DNA of 64,000 nucleotides, from contig CP096136.1 in assembly GCA_023213215.1 (NCBI GenBank), positions 1,178,001-1,242,000 of the forward strand, in the 5' to 3' direction. The DNA comes from Flavobacterium sp. JAD_PAG50586_2 (lineage in GTDB: Bacteria; Bacteroidota; Bacteroidia; Flavobacteriales; Flavobacteriaceae). Made by a program: the position numbers and the translations under genes. Under the pieces are notes generated by a model, which saw only the letters and a program-made list of their open reading frames with translations, did not search any database and was not told the DNA's origin. Of this stretch, positions 45,735 to 56,383 are shown piece by piece (positions within the stretch are counted from its first letter, which is position 1; each line of letters begins with the position of its first letter).

Positions 45735-48152
45735 ATGAAGAAGTTGTTAGGTATTGGGTTTTGGGAGTTAATTGCTAGAATTATCTTAAGGAATCGTGTT
45801 GCGATTATCATCGGCATTCTTGTAGTTACCGGACTGTTTGTTACGCAATTCCAACACATCCGATTTACACAAACCGAGGCTAACCTGATTCCGGCTGATG
45901 ATAAGGTAAATTTAGATTACGATAAGTTCCTTGGGCATTTTGGTGAGGAAGGCAATCTTATCGTTATCGCAACCAAAGACAAAAAGTTATTTACACCAAA
46001 AGTGTATGCTGCCTGGCACGACCTTATGAATACCATAAAGTCGAGTAAGGAAGTAAGCTTGGTGGTTTCGGTTGATAATTTACAGAAACTGACCAAAAAT
46101 GATTCGCTCGAAAAATTCGAATTAAAACCTTTAGTTGATGAAAGCAAGATTCAGGATCAGCAATATCTGAAACAAATTCAAAAAGAATTATTTACACAAT
46201 TGCCTTTTTATGAAGGATTGTTGTTTAATCCGAAAACAGGCGCTATTCGCTCTGCGATTTATCTGGACAAGAAAATCGTTAACACCAAAGCCCGAAAAGA
46301 GTACGTTTTACATAATTTAATTCCGGCCATAAAAAAATTCCAACATGCCACCGGAGTGGAATTGCACACTTCGGGAATGCCTTATATCCGCACGCTGAAC
46401 GCCAAAACAATCATTGACGAGATCGGTTTATTTATTGGCGCTGCTTTGCTTATTACCTCGTTGATTTTCTTTTATTTCTTCCGTTCCTTCCGGGCAACGA
46501 TGGCGTCACTTATTGTTGTTATTATCGGTGTCGTTTGGTCTTTCGGAATCATTGGTGCATTGGGTTACGAAATTACTGTATTGACAGCTTTAGTTCCAAC
46601 ATTGGTTATCGTGATTGGGATTCCGAATTGTATCTTTTTTATCAATAAATACCATCAGGAATACCATAAACACTCTAATAAGGCAAAAGCTTTACAACGT
46701 GTAATTACCAAAACCGGAACAGCCACACTGATGACTAATATAACAACAGCCGTTGGTTTTGCTACATTCATCATGACCAATAATGTGCTTTTAAGGGAAT
46801 TTGGAGTGGTAACTACCATCAATATCCTGGCAATTTATCTGTTGAGCCTTTTGATCATTCCAATTTTCTTCAGTTATATTCCGTCGCCAATTCCGAGGCA
46901 CCTTGGGCATTTGGAACGGGAATCGCTGACGTCTTTTTTGAAGTGGATTGTAAACACGGTAAAATACAATCGTGTTGGTGTATATATTACTTCGGTCTGT
47001 TTGCTCGTATTTGGGATTGTTGGAATTTATAAAATCAAGGTTTCCGGAAGTATTTTGGAAGACATGCCAAAAAAGACAGCCTTTTTTGAGGACATTCGTT
47101 TCTTCGAAAAAGAATTTGATGGTGTCCTTCCATTAGAGATTATGATTGACACTAAAAGGAAAAACGGCGCCATGAAGCTTTCCAACCTAAGGAAAATGGA
47201 AGAATTGGAGCATACCATTACCGATATTCCCGAACTTTCAAAACCATTGTCGATTGTAAATATTGCCAAAAGTTTCAATCAGGCTTATTACAATGGCAAT
47301 CCGGAATTTTATACGCTGCCTTCCTCTCAGGAAGAAATATTCCTGTTGCCCTATATCAAAAATTCGCTTAAAAACACCAAAGATAATCAGCTGAAAAGCT
47401 ACATTACTTCCGATGGAAAAATAGCGCGGATGACAACGTTCATAAAAGATGAAAACGGAGAACGAATGGATGCCATCGAAGCACATATCCGCAACAAAGT
47501 GAATAAATTATTCCCGTCTCCGAAATATGAAGTTATTATTACCGGAAAAGCCTCCGTATTTCAAAAAGGGACAAAATACCTTTTGGACAACTTATTATCA
47601 TCACTGCTGTTTGCTTTTGCCTTAACAGGAGGATTAGTCGCGCTGATGTTCCGCTCGTTCAAAATGGTTTTGGTTTCTATTATTCCAAATTTATTACCAT
47701 TGTTGATGACTGCCGGATTAATGGGCTTCTTAGGCATTCCGTTAAAACCTTCAACTTTATTGGTTTTCGGAATCGCTTTCGGAATGTCGGTAGATGATAC
47801 GCTGCGGTTTTTGGCGCAATACCGACTCGAGTTGTCCCGTAACGAGTGGAAAATCAAAAAATCCGTTTTTGCCACATTTGACGATGCCGGAATCAGTATG
47901 TTCTACACTTCGATAATCCTGTTTTTTGGATTTTCGGTCTTCATGCTTTCGAGCTTTGGAGGAACAGTTGCGTTAGGCGGATTGGTTGCATTGACGTTGT
48001 TCTTTGGAATGTTGTCTAATTTGGTACTGCTTCCGTCTTTGGTTCTGACCTTAAACAAAAGACTGGCTAACGAACAGGATTTACCGGAACCTATTATCAA
48101 TATTCTGGAGCCGACAGATGAAGATATTGATGAATTAAAAGAAGAAAAATAA
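45735..48152 (+). CDS. RND superfamily MMPL-type transporter
   Basis: 805 residues. Two repeats, each with one helix, a large extracytoplasmic domain and a five-helix bundle (IGAALLITSLIFFYFF to LLIIPIFFSY, and LLSSLLFAFALTGGLVALMF to LSNLVLLPSLVL). The second bundle carries FGIAFGMSVDDTLRFLAQY, the charged proton-relay segment of MMPL/patched-like carriers. An acidic tail (EPTDEDIDELKEEK) ends the protein. No adaptor or outer-membrane partner is adjacent. Lipid or hopanoid-like export is the family's usual role; the substrate here is unknown. Confidence 0.85.
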   Translation: MKKLLGIGFWELIARIILRNRVAIIIGILVVTGLFVTQFQHIRFTQTEANLIPADDKVNLDYDKFLGHFGEEGNLIVIATKDKKLFTPKVYAAWHDLMNTIKSSKEVSLVVSVDNLQKLTKNDSLEKFELKPLVDESKIQDQQYLKQIQKELFTQLPFYEGLLFNPKTGAIRSAIYLDKKIVNTKARKEYVLHNLIPAIKKFQHATGVELHTSGMPYIRTLNAKTIIDEIGLFIGAALLITSLIFFYFFRSFRATMASLIVVIIGVVWSFGIIGALGYEITVLTALVPTLVIVIGIPNCIFFINKYHQEYHKHSNKAKALQRVITKTGTATLMTNITTAVGFATFIMTNNVLLREFGVVTTINILAIYLLSLLIIPIFFSYIPSPIPRHLGHLERESLTSFLKWIVNTVKYNRVGVYITSVCLLVFGIVGIYKIKVSGSILEDMPKKTAFFEDIRFFEKEFDGVLPLEIMIDTKRKNGAMKLSNLRKMEELEHTITDIPELSKPLSIVNIAKSFNQAYYNGNPEFYTLPSSQEEIFLLPYIKNSLKNTKDNQLKSYITSDGKIARMTTFIKDENGERMDAIEAHIRNKVNKLFPSPKYEVIITGKASVFQKGTKYLLDNLLSSLLFAFALTGGLVALMFRSFKMVLVSIIPNLLPLLMTAGLMGFLGIPLKPSTLLVFGIAFGMSVDDTLRFLAQYRLELSRNEWKIKKSVFATFDDAGISMFYTSIILFFGFSVFMLSSFGGTVALGGLVALTLFFGMLSNLVLLPSLVLTLNKRLANEQDLPEPIINILEPTDEDIDELKEEK

Positions 48153-48154
48153 TT

Positions 48155-48162
48155 TATATTTG
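48155..48162 (+). promoter_or_regulatory. -7 box of asnS
   Basis: TATATTTG is a perfect TAnnTTTG directly after the transporter stop, 64 bp before the asnS ATG. Confidence 0.5.
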
Positions 48163-48226
48163 CAACGATACTATTAAATATCAAATTTAAAATACTTGAT
48201 ATCTAAAATTAAAATCTACTATTTAA

Positions 48227-49660
48227 ATGAAACATACAAAAGTTAAAAGCTTACTAAACAGTGAAACTACGATTCCAGAGGTAAATGCAAAAGGTTGGGT
48301 AAGAACTTTTAGAAACAATCAATTTATTGCGTTGAACGATGGTTCGACCATTAATAATATCCAGTGTGTAGTTGATTTTGAAAACACACCAGAAGAAACC
48401 TTGAAAAGAATAACAACCGGAGCTGCTGTTTCGGTTACCGGATCTTTGGTAGAAAGCAAAGGTGCCGGTCAGAAATATGAAATCCAGGTTTCTAAGTTAG
48501 AAATCCTTGGCGATTCAGATGCTGAAAAATTCCCAATGCAGCCAAAGAAACATTCCCTGGAATTCCTACGTGAAAATGCACATTTGAGAGTTAGGACTAA
48601 TGCGTTCGGAGCAATTATGAGAGTACGTTCGGTATTAGCTTTTGCAGTTCATCAGTATTTTCAGGAAAAAGGTTTTGTCTACGTAAACACGCCTGTTATT
48701 ACAGGTGCCGATGCCGAAGGCGCAGGAGAAATGTTCCAGGTAACTTCACTGCCTTTGGACAATCTTCCCAAAAATGAAGAAGGTAACATAGATTACAAAA
48801 AAGATTTCTTCGGAAAGCACACTAATTTAACGGTTTCAGGTCAGTTAGAAGGCGAAACTTTCGCTATGGCTTTGGGTCAGATTTATACTTTCGGACCTAC
48901 TTTCCGTGCAGAAAATTCTAATACATCCCGTCATTTAGCAGAATTCTGGATGATTGAACCGGAAGTGGCTTTCAATGACTTAGATGACAATATGGATCTG
49001 GCTGAGGATTTTATCCAATATGTGATTAAATACACGTTGGAAAAATGCCAGGACGATTTAAAGTTTTTGGAAGGCCGTCTGACGGAAGAGGAAAAATCAA
49101 AACCCCAAGCCGAAAGAAGTGAAATGTCTTTATTGGATAAATTAAACTTCGTGCTGGAAAACAAGTTCAAACGGGTTTCCTATACCGAAGCTATTGACAT
49201 ATTAAGGGATTCAACTCCAAATAAAAAGAAGAAATTCCAATACATCATCAACGAATGGGGTGCTGATTTACAGTCAGAACACGAAAGGTATTTGGTTGAA
49301 AAACACTTCAAATGCCCTGTGATTTTGTTCGATTATCCGGCAAATATCAAAGCGTTTTACATGCGTTTGAACGAAGATGGAAAAACCGTTCGTGCGATGG
49401 ATATCCTTTTCCCGGGAATCGGGGAAATCGTTGGAGGTTCACAAAGAGAAGAGCGTTACGATGTCTTGGTCGAAAAAATGAAAGCGCTCGGAATTGACGA
49501 AGAAGAACTTTGGTGGTATTTAGATACGAGAAGATTCGGTTCGGCAGTACACTCCGGATTCGGATTAGGATTTGAAAGACTGGTTTTATTTGTAACGGGA
49601 ATGACCAATATCCGCGACGTAATTCCGTTCCCAAGAACACCACAAAATGCAGAATTTTAA
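48227..49660 (+). CDS. asnS: Asparaginyl-tRNA synthetase
   Basis: 477 residues. Class II synthetase with N-terminal OB-fold anticodon-binding domain ([22 protein letters not shown]), motif 2 region [25 protein letters not shown], and motif 3 [15 protein letters not shown]. The AsnRS type is supported by the missing GAD insertion and by [13 protein letters not shown]. Intact. A rather low-complexity gap with inverted repeats separates it from rpoN. Confidence 0.96.
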   Translation: MKHTKVKSLLNSETTIPEVNAKGWVRTFRNNQFIALNDGSTINNIQCVVDFENTPEETLKRITTGAAVSVTGSLVESKGAGQKYEIQVSKLEILGDSDAEKFPMQPKKHSLEFLRENAHLRVRTNAFGAIMRVRSVLAFAVHQYFQEKGFVYVNTPVITGADAEGAGEMFQVTSLPLDNLPKNEEGNIDYKKDFFGKHTNLTVSGQLEGETFAMALGQIYTFGPTFRAENSNTSRHLAEFWMIEPEVAFNDLDDNMDLAEDFIQYVIKYTLEKCQDDLKFLEGRLTEEEKSKPQAERSEMSLLDKLNFVLENKFKRVSYTEAIDILRDSTPNKKKKFQYIINEWGADLQSEHERYLVEKHFKCPVILFDYPANIKAFYMRLNEDGKTVRAMDILFPGIGEIVGGSQREERYDVLVEKMKALGIDEEELWWYLDTRRFGSAVHSGFGLGFERLVLFVTGMTNIRDVIPFPRTPQNAEF

Positions 49661-49675
49661 TTTTTTTGAGTTGAG

Positions 49676-49790
49676 AGTTACAAAGTAGCAGAGTTGCAAA
49701 GTTTGTAGCTGTAAATCCAAAATAAATAAATAATTTTAAACATAAATAAGAGAAACTTAGTCACTTTGCGACTTTGCCACTCTGCAACTT
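49676..49790. repeat. GCAAAGTTACAAAGT-type inverted repeats between asnS and rpoN
   Basis: The left arm (49676-49705) has TTACAAAGTAGCAGAGTTGC and AAAGTTTG. The right arm (49755-49790) has CACTTTGCGACTTTGCCACT and CTGCAACTT, which is largely complementary. The same words recur at 55870-55905. These are common flavobacterial intergenic repeats. Confidence 0.65.
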
Positions 49791-49795
49791 AAAAG

Positions 49796-51261
49796 ATGTT
49801 AAAGCAGTTCCTAAATCTAAAATTATCACAAAAACTATCGCCTCAGCAAATCCAGTTGATGAAGTTGATACAATTGCCTACGCAGGCTTTTGAGCAACGA
49901 CTTAAAGAGGAAATGGTAGAAAATCCTGCATTAGAAACAGGCAAGGAAGAGGAGGAATTGTATGAGAAAGATGAATTTGACAACAACGACGAATATGATG
50001 ATTACGAAGGAAGCGAAAACATTGATGCCAACGAAATCAATATCGACGAATACCTAAGCAACGACGAAACGCCTGATTACAAAATGCAGGCCAATAATTA
50101 TAGCGATGATGATGAAGAGTATTCATCGCCATTAGCAGCACCAACCACTTTTCACCAGGACTTAATCAATCAGCTGAATACTTTTATCTTAACGGATGAA
50201 GAACGCGAAATCGTAGAGTTTTTGGTAGGAAGCATTGATGATGATGGTTATCTGCGAAGAGATGTTCAGGATATTGTGGACGATATGGCATTTACCCAAG
50301 GCATTTACACCGATGAAAAAACGGTTGAAAAAATGTTGCACATTATTCACGATCTGGATCCTCCAGGTGTAGGCGCAAGGGATTTGCACGAATGTTTATT
50401 GCTTCAGTTACGCCATAAAACACCGAGCGAATCCGTTGATTTGGCAATCAATATCATAGAGAATGAATTTGATGCCTTTACCAAAAAGCATTACGAAAAA
50501 TTAATGGCCACTTATGAGATTTCAAAAGACCAGCTCAAAAAAGCCATTGAAGAAATAGAAAAATTAAATCCGAAACCAGGCGGTGCTTATGACAGCAGCA
50601 ATCGTACAGTAGAACAAATTGTACCCGATTTCGCTATTCGGATTGTTGACGGCGAGCTCGAGCTTACCCTGAATGGAAGGAACGCACCATCATTGCACGT
50701 TTCCAAAGACTATCAAGAAATGCTGCAGACCTATAAAGTATCAAAAGATAAATCGAACCAACAAAAAGATGCTGTGCAGTTTATCAAACAAAAGCTTGAT
50801 TCTGCCAAATGGTTTATCGATGCTATTCGCCAACGCCAGGAAACACTTTATGTGACGATGAATGCTATTATGCATTTCCAGCAAGAATATTTCCTTGACG
50901 GAGAAGAAACCAAACTCAAACCTATGATCCTAAAAGATGTTGCCGACATGGTTGGTTTGGACATTTCTACGGTTTCGCGTGTGGCTAACAGTAAATATGT
51001 TGAAACGCCTTATGGCACCAAACTCATAAAGGAATATTTTTCAGAATCGATGAAAAACGATCAGGGAGAAGATGTATCTACACTGGAAATCAAAAAAATC
51101 TCAAGACGATTATTGAAGAAGAAGACAAAAACAAGCCTTTGACGGATGACCAATTAGTCGAAATCCTAAAAGAAAAAGGATATCCAATTGCCCGAAGAAC
51201 TATTGCTAAATACAGAGATTTGCTTGATATCCCTGTGGCCCGAATGAGGAAGAAGATTTAA
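49796..51261 (+). CDS. rpoN: RNA polymerase sigma-54 factor, one apparent frameshift
   Basis: About 488 residues. Region I is glutamine- and leucine-rich (LKLSQKLSPQQIQLMKLIQLP). An acidic region II follows (about 45-105). The core-binding domain is next, then the helix-turn-helix region (DVADMVGLDISTVSRVANSKYVETPYGTKLIKEYFSE). The RpoN box is ARRTIAKYRD near the C-terminus. The frame breaks at the A7 run 51092-51098; one added A restores NLKTIIEEEDKNKPLTDDQL and the RpoN box. It directs RNA polymerase at -24/-12 promoters and needs activators such as the regulator at 414-1759. Confidence 0.95.
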
Positions 51262-51275
51262 AAAACCAAAACAAT

Positions 51276-51879
51276 TTGAAAAAAATACTTCCTTTTTTTC
51301 GTATTTCTTCCACCCTCTTTTCATTCCGCTTTTAGGAACTCTTTTTTATGTTGTTCTGGATTCGCATTATTTCACGTTCCCACAATACCTAATCCTTTTT
51401 TTGCAGATTATCATCATCACGATTTTACTACCCGTAGCTTTTTTCTATCTGTTAAGAACATTTGGAAAAGTTGAAACCGTAATGCTTTCCGATATTTCAC
51501 AGCGAAAGATCCCGTTACTACTACAGCTAATGCTTTTCGCGGTTTTGATTGAAAAAAGCATAACCTTTGAACGGTTTCCCAGTTTGTATTTCTTTTTTTA
51601 GGTGGTATGTTCAGCACCATTTTTGCCTTCTTTTTACTGTATTTAAAGTGCAAAGCCAGCATCCACATGATTGGAATCAGTTCGTTGACGGTCTTCATCA
51701 TTGGGCTTAGCATCCACAACCAGGTTAATACTATTAATACTGTAGCTTTTTTTGTAATAATGAATGGTGTTGTGGCTTCTTCCCGTTTGGCCATGAAGGC
51801 ACATTCGAATAAGGAGTTGGTAATTGGATTTTTGTGTGGGATACTTCCACAAACGGTCTTACTTTACTTTTGGCTATAG
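51276..51879 (+). CDS. Uncharacterised membrane protein, two apparent frameshifts
   Basis: About 201 residues if two T7 runs (51293-51299 and 51593-51599) each gain one T. The joined reading is ILPFFSYFFHPLFIPLLGTLFY, then FLQIIIITILLPVAFFYLLR, EKSITFERFPSLYFFFLGGM, and further helices to LPQTVLLYFWL, with about six helices in all. A start at TTG 51276 is assumed; no ATG precedes the first helix. It recalls flavobacterial membrane proteins found after rpoN, but no function is known. It overlaps the convergent barrel gene by 6 bp. Confidence 0.65.
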
Positions 51880-52590
51880 GATATAGAACATTAATCCAAA
51901 GTTAGTTGCATGCATATCAAGAGGCTGACCATCAATCTTCGCAGATGATTTAAATAACGGATTTAGTCCGTAATACGCATAAAAATTCCAAGTATTCCAT
52001 CCGGCTGCTAAATAGACTCCGTATTGAAATTGGTTAAGATCTTTATTGTTGGATATTTTAACGGTTCCTGCTGAAGTAGCCGATTTATACTGGTCGTAAA
52101 AAAGATAGCTAAATTTCAAGCCTGTATAAACCCGCCAGAATATATGGCTTTCAGGTGTCGAATCGCGCCATCTGAACTCTATTGGCAAATCAACAGTATG
52201 AAGGGAAATCTTGTTTTTGGAAAACGATATATCCGAATCCAAAACCTGATAAGTATTGACTCCGTTTGTTTGTGAAATTCCTATATTCTGATTGTATACT
52301 GATAACGAATAGCCTAAACCTGCCGCTAAAGCAATAGTTCGTTTCTTATTGATAGGCATATCCCTCAAAAAACCAAAAGCAATTCCCGGAGAAAGTTTGT
52401 TTTGCGTAATCCCAACCGGACGTTTTTGAAGTGCATTATAAGTGATATTCAGATAAAACTGATCCTCGCGATACAAAGAATCAACCGCATCAAAATTGAT
52501 CTCATCCTTAACTTCTGTCTTAATTTCATTTTCCTGAGCAAAAGTGCCCAACGTTGTAAAAAAAGTTATGATGAAAAGATAGGCTCGCAT
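51874..52590 (-). CDS. PorT-like outer-membrane beta-barrel protein
   Basis: 238 residues from ATG 52590. Signal peptide MRAYLFIITFFTTLGTFAQ, a short linker, then amphipathic strands (FYLNITYNAL, PGIAFGFLRDM, IALAAGLGYSLSVY, VYLAAGWNTWNFYAYYG) ending with an aromatic residue (FGLMFYIL). This fits porin-family PorT-like barrels; PorT itself is part of type IX secretion in some species, but assignment to that role is not supported here. An upstream in-frame start would add an untypical leader. Confidence 0.7.
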   Translation of the reverse strand: MRAYLFIITFFTTLGTFAQENEIKTEVKDEINFDAVDSLYREDQFYLNITYNALQKRPVGITQNKLSPGIAFGFLRDMPINKKRTIALAAGLGYSLSVYNQNIGISQTNGVNTYQVLDSDISFSKNKISLHTVDLPIEFRWRDSTPESHIFWRVYTGLKFSYLFYDQYKSATSAGTVKISNNKDLNQFQYGVYLAAGWNTWNFYAYYGLNPLFKSSAKIDGQPLDMHATNFGLMFYIL

Positions 52591-52697
52591 AAAAATTGGT
52601 ATTTCAAAAGAAGTTAAATCCTTTAAGCGAAAGTACACCTTTTCATTTGAATACACAAAAATGGGAATTAGCTGTAATAATGGAAGAAAAGAGAACC

Positions 52698-52729
52698 AAA
52701 AAAAATGCGCTTCTAACGAAACGCATTTT
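52698..52729 (-). terminator. Terminator of the tRNA-Ser gene
   Basis: AAAATGCG (52702-52709) pairs with CGCATTTT (52722-52729); on the minus strand a run of eight T follows (plus A run 52698-52705). Confidence 0.8.
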
Positions 52730-52734
52730 CCTTG

Positions 52735-52819
52735 CAGAAAGGATGGGATTCGAACCCACGTTATGTTACCATAAACACGCTTTCCAAGCGTGCGCCTTCA
52801 GCCACTCGGCCACCTTTCT
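52735..52819 (-). tRNA. tRNA-Ser (GGA)
   Basis: Minus-strand class II tRNA of 85 nt. Acceptor stem AGAAAGG/CCTTTCT, D stem GCC/GGC, anticodon stem CACGC/GCGTG with loop TTGGAAA (anticodon GGA, reads UCC and UCU). Long variable arm TTATG-GTAA-CATAA and T arm with GTTCGAA. The discriminator is G and CCA is not encoded; CAA follows. Confidence 0.97.
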
Positions 52820-52878
52820 TAATAAGTTGCAAATAACAGTAAATTTTTCGAGTAAAAAAAGTTAGTTTGGTAATTTTA

Positions 52879-53906
52879 TTACTGCATTTCCCCACGAAGC
52901 GAAGTCTCGAAAATAGTCTTGAAAACTGCCGGAGCCACATTCTGCCCTAACAGATACATCAACTTCGTAACAGCCGCTTCTGTAGTGATGTCCTTTCCGG
53001 ATATTACGCCAATTTTTTTGAGCTGCGAACTGGTTTCATATTGTCCCATATTGACACTCCCACCCGAACATTGCGTGACATTTATAATATGCAATCCGTT
53101 TTTAAGTGCTTTCTTTAAAGTTTGGATGAACCAATCTTCTGTCGGTGCATTTCCTGAACCATAGGTTTCCAGAATTATACCTTTAAGATTGGGAATAGCA
53201 ATGATGGCAGACAAAACTGATTCATTTATGCCGGGAAACATTTTTACAATCATCACATTACCGTCCATGTTCTTATGGACTATCAATTTTTGGTGGATTG
53301 TTTGGGCAGAATCAAATTCGAATTAACATTCAGATGCACTCCCGATTCAGCCAAATGCTGGTAGTTTGGTGAAGCAAACGCATTAAAATGTTCGGCGTTT
53401 ATTTTAGTTGTTCTATTGCCTCGGTATAATTTGTATTCAAAATAAAGGCACACCTCATGAATTACAGGTTTTCCTTTTTGCTGCAATGAAGCTATCTGTA
53501 TGGCGGTAATTAGGTTTTCTTTGGCATCAGTCCTTAAATCCCCAATTGGTAACTGCGAACCTGTAAACACAACCGGTTTGCTTAGATTTTCGAGCATAAA
53601 ACTCAAAGCCGAAGCGGAATACGACATAGTATCTGAACCATGAAGCACTACAAATCCGTCAAAGTGGACGTATTTATCTTCAATGATTTCCGCAATTTCG
53701 ACCCATTTTTGTGGATTGATATTCGAGGAATCAATTGGCTTTTTAAACGAGACCGTTTCAATATTACAATCCAGATGTTTAAGTTCCGGGATTTTCTGAA
53801 GTAGTTTTTTAAAGTTAAATGCTTTCAATACACCTGTTTCAAAATCCTTAATCATACCGATAGTTCCACCAGTATAAATCAAAAGTATGTTCGGCTTAGA
53901 CTGCAT
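52879..53906 (-). CDS. ansA: Type I L-asparaginase, one apparent frameshift
   Basis: About 342 residues. Hydrolyses asparagine to aspartate and ammonia in the cytoplasm (no signal peptide). First catalytic motif ILLIYTGGTIGM at residues 8-19; second FVVLHGSDTMSYSASALSFM; substrate-site GSQLPIGDLRTDAKENL. After the break LETYGSGNAPT and ITQCSGGSVNM-like VTQCSGGSVNMGQYE are present. The T5 run 53287-53291 needs one added base to join STKKLIVHKNMDGNV. The start overlaps the acyltransferase's stop by 11 bp, so the two genes are coupled. Confidence 0.92.
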
Positions 53907-55032
53907 TCTCGTATTTAGATTTATTGACCACAGGATTGGCATACATGGCAAGGAAACTTTCCCTCATCTGAGGATTATCTTCGTCGATTTTCATCTCGAG
54001 CCTCCTTTCAAATAATGACTTTTCATTTTCAGTATATAAATGGCTGTATTGGTTGGATTTATTCAATAAATCGTAAGCAATATAGTTTGTCGGCCATAGT
54101 TTATAACTTTGTAAAATAGAGTCATCAATTGCCTGAGTTACTGCCTGAATCTGATTGTTTTTGTTGTCAATTTCAACAGTTATTGTGTCTAATTCTGTAT
54201 CGAGTACGTCGCCGATATGGATGTGGATTCGCTTTTTCTGTCCAATAATCCCACTCAATAACGTAATGAAATCTTCGTTTTTTTCCTTGATGTAAATCTC
54301 GTTTTTGGCTTCTGCAATCAACTGCGGCATTTTCAGAGCGTCAGTTGGGTCATATTCATACGAAATGGAAACAGGAACAATTTTTATCTTTTTGAAATAA
54401 TCCATAAGGTTCTTTTCATCAGAACCCATGGCCAGCATTTTCAATACGCCTGAATGTGTGGCATCATTACCGTCTTTGGTTCTTCCTTCGCGTTGTGCAA
54501 TCCATACAGAACGGTTTTCACGCAATAATAATTGCCCAATATATTCCGCCATCAGCTTCGAACTTTCCAATAGTTCCCTTGGTGGCAAACCTCTTTGAAC
54601 CAAAAAATTCCTGTTGAGTTTTGATAAGGTTTTAAGAAATGACTTTGTAACCAGATTGTCGCCAATTGCAGATGCTGTCATTACTAATCCATGGTCAAAA
54701 AGTGCCACGTTTAGTAATGAAGTATCCAATATAATGTCGCGGTGATTGGAAATAAAAAGGTAGGAAGTATTGGGGTACAGTTTTTCAAAACCTGAAGTTG
54801 TCAGTCCTTCGGAACTTTTCGCCAAGACTTTTTGTACCGATTGATAAATGAAATTGCATTGAAAATCCCTAATGGAATGGGTTTTCCTTAATTGGTTTTT
54901 CCATTCTTCATCATCGACATCGGGGAATGTAAAATCCATTAACGCTTTCATCATCGGATGATTAACAGCCGACTGAATTGCTTCGTTTACTTCGGCATCA
55001 TAAAAAGGACGGATTTTGTCAAATTTCTGCAT
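53896..55032 (-). CDS. PlsC-type acyltransferase
   Basis: 378 residues. The motif NHRDIILD (H97, D103) is the catalytic NHx4D of glycerolipid acyltransferases; REGRTKDG near residue 180 is the second conserved block. FNLV-type segments such as LNRNFLVQRGLPPRELLESSKLM and KIVPVSISYEYDP fit too. The enzyme is longer than a typical PlsC (about 240) and has extended N- and C-terminal parts, in line with a Bacteroidota 1-acylglycerol-phosphate acyltransferase-like group. It may act in phospholipid or lipid A-linked synthesis. Confidence 0.85.
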   Translation of the reverse strand: MQKFDKIRPFYDAEVNEAIQSAVNHPMMKALMDFTFPDVDDEEWKNQLRKTHSIRDFQCNFIYQSVQKVLAKSSEGLTTSGFEKLYPNTSYLFISNHRDIILDTSLLNVALFDHGLVMTASAIGDNLVTKSFLKTLSKLNRNFLVQRGLPPRELLESSKLMAEYIGQLLLRENRSVWIAQREGRTKDGNDATHSGVLKMLAMGSDEKNLMDYFKKIKIVPVSISYEYDPTDALKMPQLIAEAKNEIYIKEKNEDFITLLSGIIGQKKRIHIHIGDVLDTELDTITVEIDNKNNQIQAVTQAIDDSILQSYKLWPTNYIAYDLLNKSNQYSHLYTENEKSLFERRLEMKIDEDNPQMRESFLAMYANPVVNKSKYENAV

Positions 55033-55095
55033 CTTGGCTTACATTTTTGAAACACAAAAGAACAAAAAAAAACTCACTTTTAGATGATTAAAACA

Positions 55096-55863
55096 TTAAA
55101 TCCCAAAAATCGCTTTGGAATTTTCAGTGGTAATTCGGGCGATTTCTTCTATTGGCAATTGATAAATCTGCGACAGTCTTTCGGCAACCAATTTGGTGTA
55201 GCTGCTTTCGTTTCGCTTACCGCGGAAAGGAACCGGAGCTAAATAGGGCGAATCGGTTTCGAGTACAATATGCTTCAAATCGATTTCGTTTAAGAACTGG
55301 TCTATCTTTCCGTTTTTGAAAGTGGCAACTCCGCCAATTCCGAGTCTCATGTTCAAATCTATTGCTCTTTTGGCCTGACCGAAATCTCCAGTAAAGCAAT
55401 GAAAAATCCCAAATAAATCGAGCGCTTTCTCACTATCTAAAACTTCGAAAACTTCATCAAAAGCATCTCGGCAATGAATATTTATGGCTAATTTGTATTT
55501 TTTAGCCAATTGGATTTGGTGTTGAAAAGCATGCTGCTGTTGTTTCAAAAAAGATTTGTCCCAAAATAAATCTATTCCGATTTCGCCGACAGCGTAGAAC
55601 TTTTTCTTATCCAATTCGGTTTCAACGTGTGCTAATTCCTCTAAGTAATTTTCCTTTACATAGGTTGGATGCAATCCCATCATCAAATGAATATTCTCCG
55701 GAAACTGCGCTTCCAAATCATACATTTTCTGTGTATAATTGGAATCAATCGATGGCACAAAAAATCGCGAAACGCCAACACCAATGGCGCGCTGAATCAT
55801 TTCGGTTCTGTCCTGATCAAATTCTTCGGAATAAAGATGGGTATGGGTATCGGTAAGAATCAT
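55096..55863 (-). CDS. tatD: TatD-family metal-dependent DNase
   Basis: 255 residues. Metal ligands: DTHTHLYSEEFDQDR (HxH, residues 5-9), GEIGIDLFW with the bridging Glu, INIHCRDAFDEV, IFHCFTGDFGQA and LETDSPYLAPVPFRGKRNE. A complete TatD barrel at normal length. TatD-family enzymes are 3'-5' exonucleases implicated in DNA repair. The start is followed upstream by a repeat-rich gap before the retropepsin-like gene. Confidence 0.93.
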   Translation of the reverse strand: MILTDTHTHLYSEEFDQDRTEMIQRAIGVGVSRFFVPSIDSNYTQKMYDLEAQFPENIHLMMGLHPTYVKENYLEELAHVETELDKKKFYAVGEIGIDLFWDKSFLKQQQHAFQHQIQLAKKYKLAINIHCRDAFDEVFEVLDSEKALDLFGIFHCFTGDFGQAKRAIDLNMRLGIGGVATFKNGKIDQFLNEIDLKHIVLETDSPYLAPVPFRGKRNESSYTKLVAERLSQIYQLPIEEIARITTENSKAIFGI

Positions 55864-55869
55864 GAAAAA

Positions 55870-55905
55870 GTGGAAAAGTTACAAAGTGCAAAGTTACAAA
55901 GTTTG
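55870..55905. repeat. Repeat of the AAGTTACAAAGT type before tatD
   Basis: GAAAAGTTACAAAGTGCAAA is followed by GTTACAAAGTTTG. The words match the left arm of the repeat at 49676-49705. Confidence 0.6.
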
Positions 55906-55945
55906 CTGTCGATTTTTGGATTACATTTGACATCATTTTACATTT

Positions 55946-56383
55946 ATGAAACAACTTCAGGAAGTTCTCAAAAAAGAGAAATATAAGAAAATCAGCTTTA
56001 AGGTTTCCAAGACACAGCATTTATTAATTAAGGCAGACATTAATGGCATATCCGGAAATTTTATTTTAGACACTGGAGCTTCCAATAGCTGTGTTGGTTT
56101 TGAAGCCATTGAACTTTTTAACCTTAAAGCGGGAAGGTCGAAAACCAAGGCTTCTGGTGCTGGAGCAACAGGAATGTTTACGAAACTCGCTAAAAACAAT
56201 TCGCTACAAATCGGGCGTTGGAAAACGGAAGACTTACACCTAATTATTTTTGACATGGCGCATGTTAATGAGGCTTTACGTCAATACAAGGCCAAACCCG
56301 TTCACGGTATAATTGGTGCCGATATTTTGTTGGAAGGCAAAGCGATTATTGACTACTATAATCACTGCCTTTATTTGAAGTAA
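55946..56383 (+). CDS. Retropepsin-like aspartyl protease-family protein
   Basis: 145 residues. The active-site triad DTGAS (D42-S46) in [18 protein letters not shown] and the later hydrophobic-glycine motif [19 protein letters not shown] form a complete single-domain retropepsin-like fold (clan AA). Such proteins work as dimers, as in retroviral protease. No signal peptide or membrane helix, so it is cytoplasmic. No substrate is suggested. The 3' end overlaps the MFS gene by 38 bp. Confidence 0.85.
   Translation: MKQLQEVLKKEKYKKISFKVSKTQHLLIKADINGISGNFILDTGASNSCVGFEAIELFNLKAGRSKTKASGAGATGMFTKLAKNNSLQIGRWKTEDLHLIIFDMAHVNEALRQYKAKPVHGIIGADILLEGKAIIDYYNHCLYLK

Noticed and set aside
51874..52590. 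T9SS component PorT
   Set aside because: The barrel fold is similar but no PorT-specific block or T9SS gene neighbourhood is visible.
52596..52865. Coding region on the plus strand reading RMGFEPTLCYHKHAF
   Set aside because: This is read-through of the tRNA-Ser gene on the other strand and is a familiar artefact.
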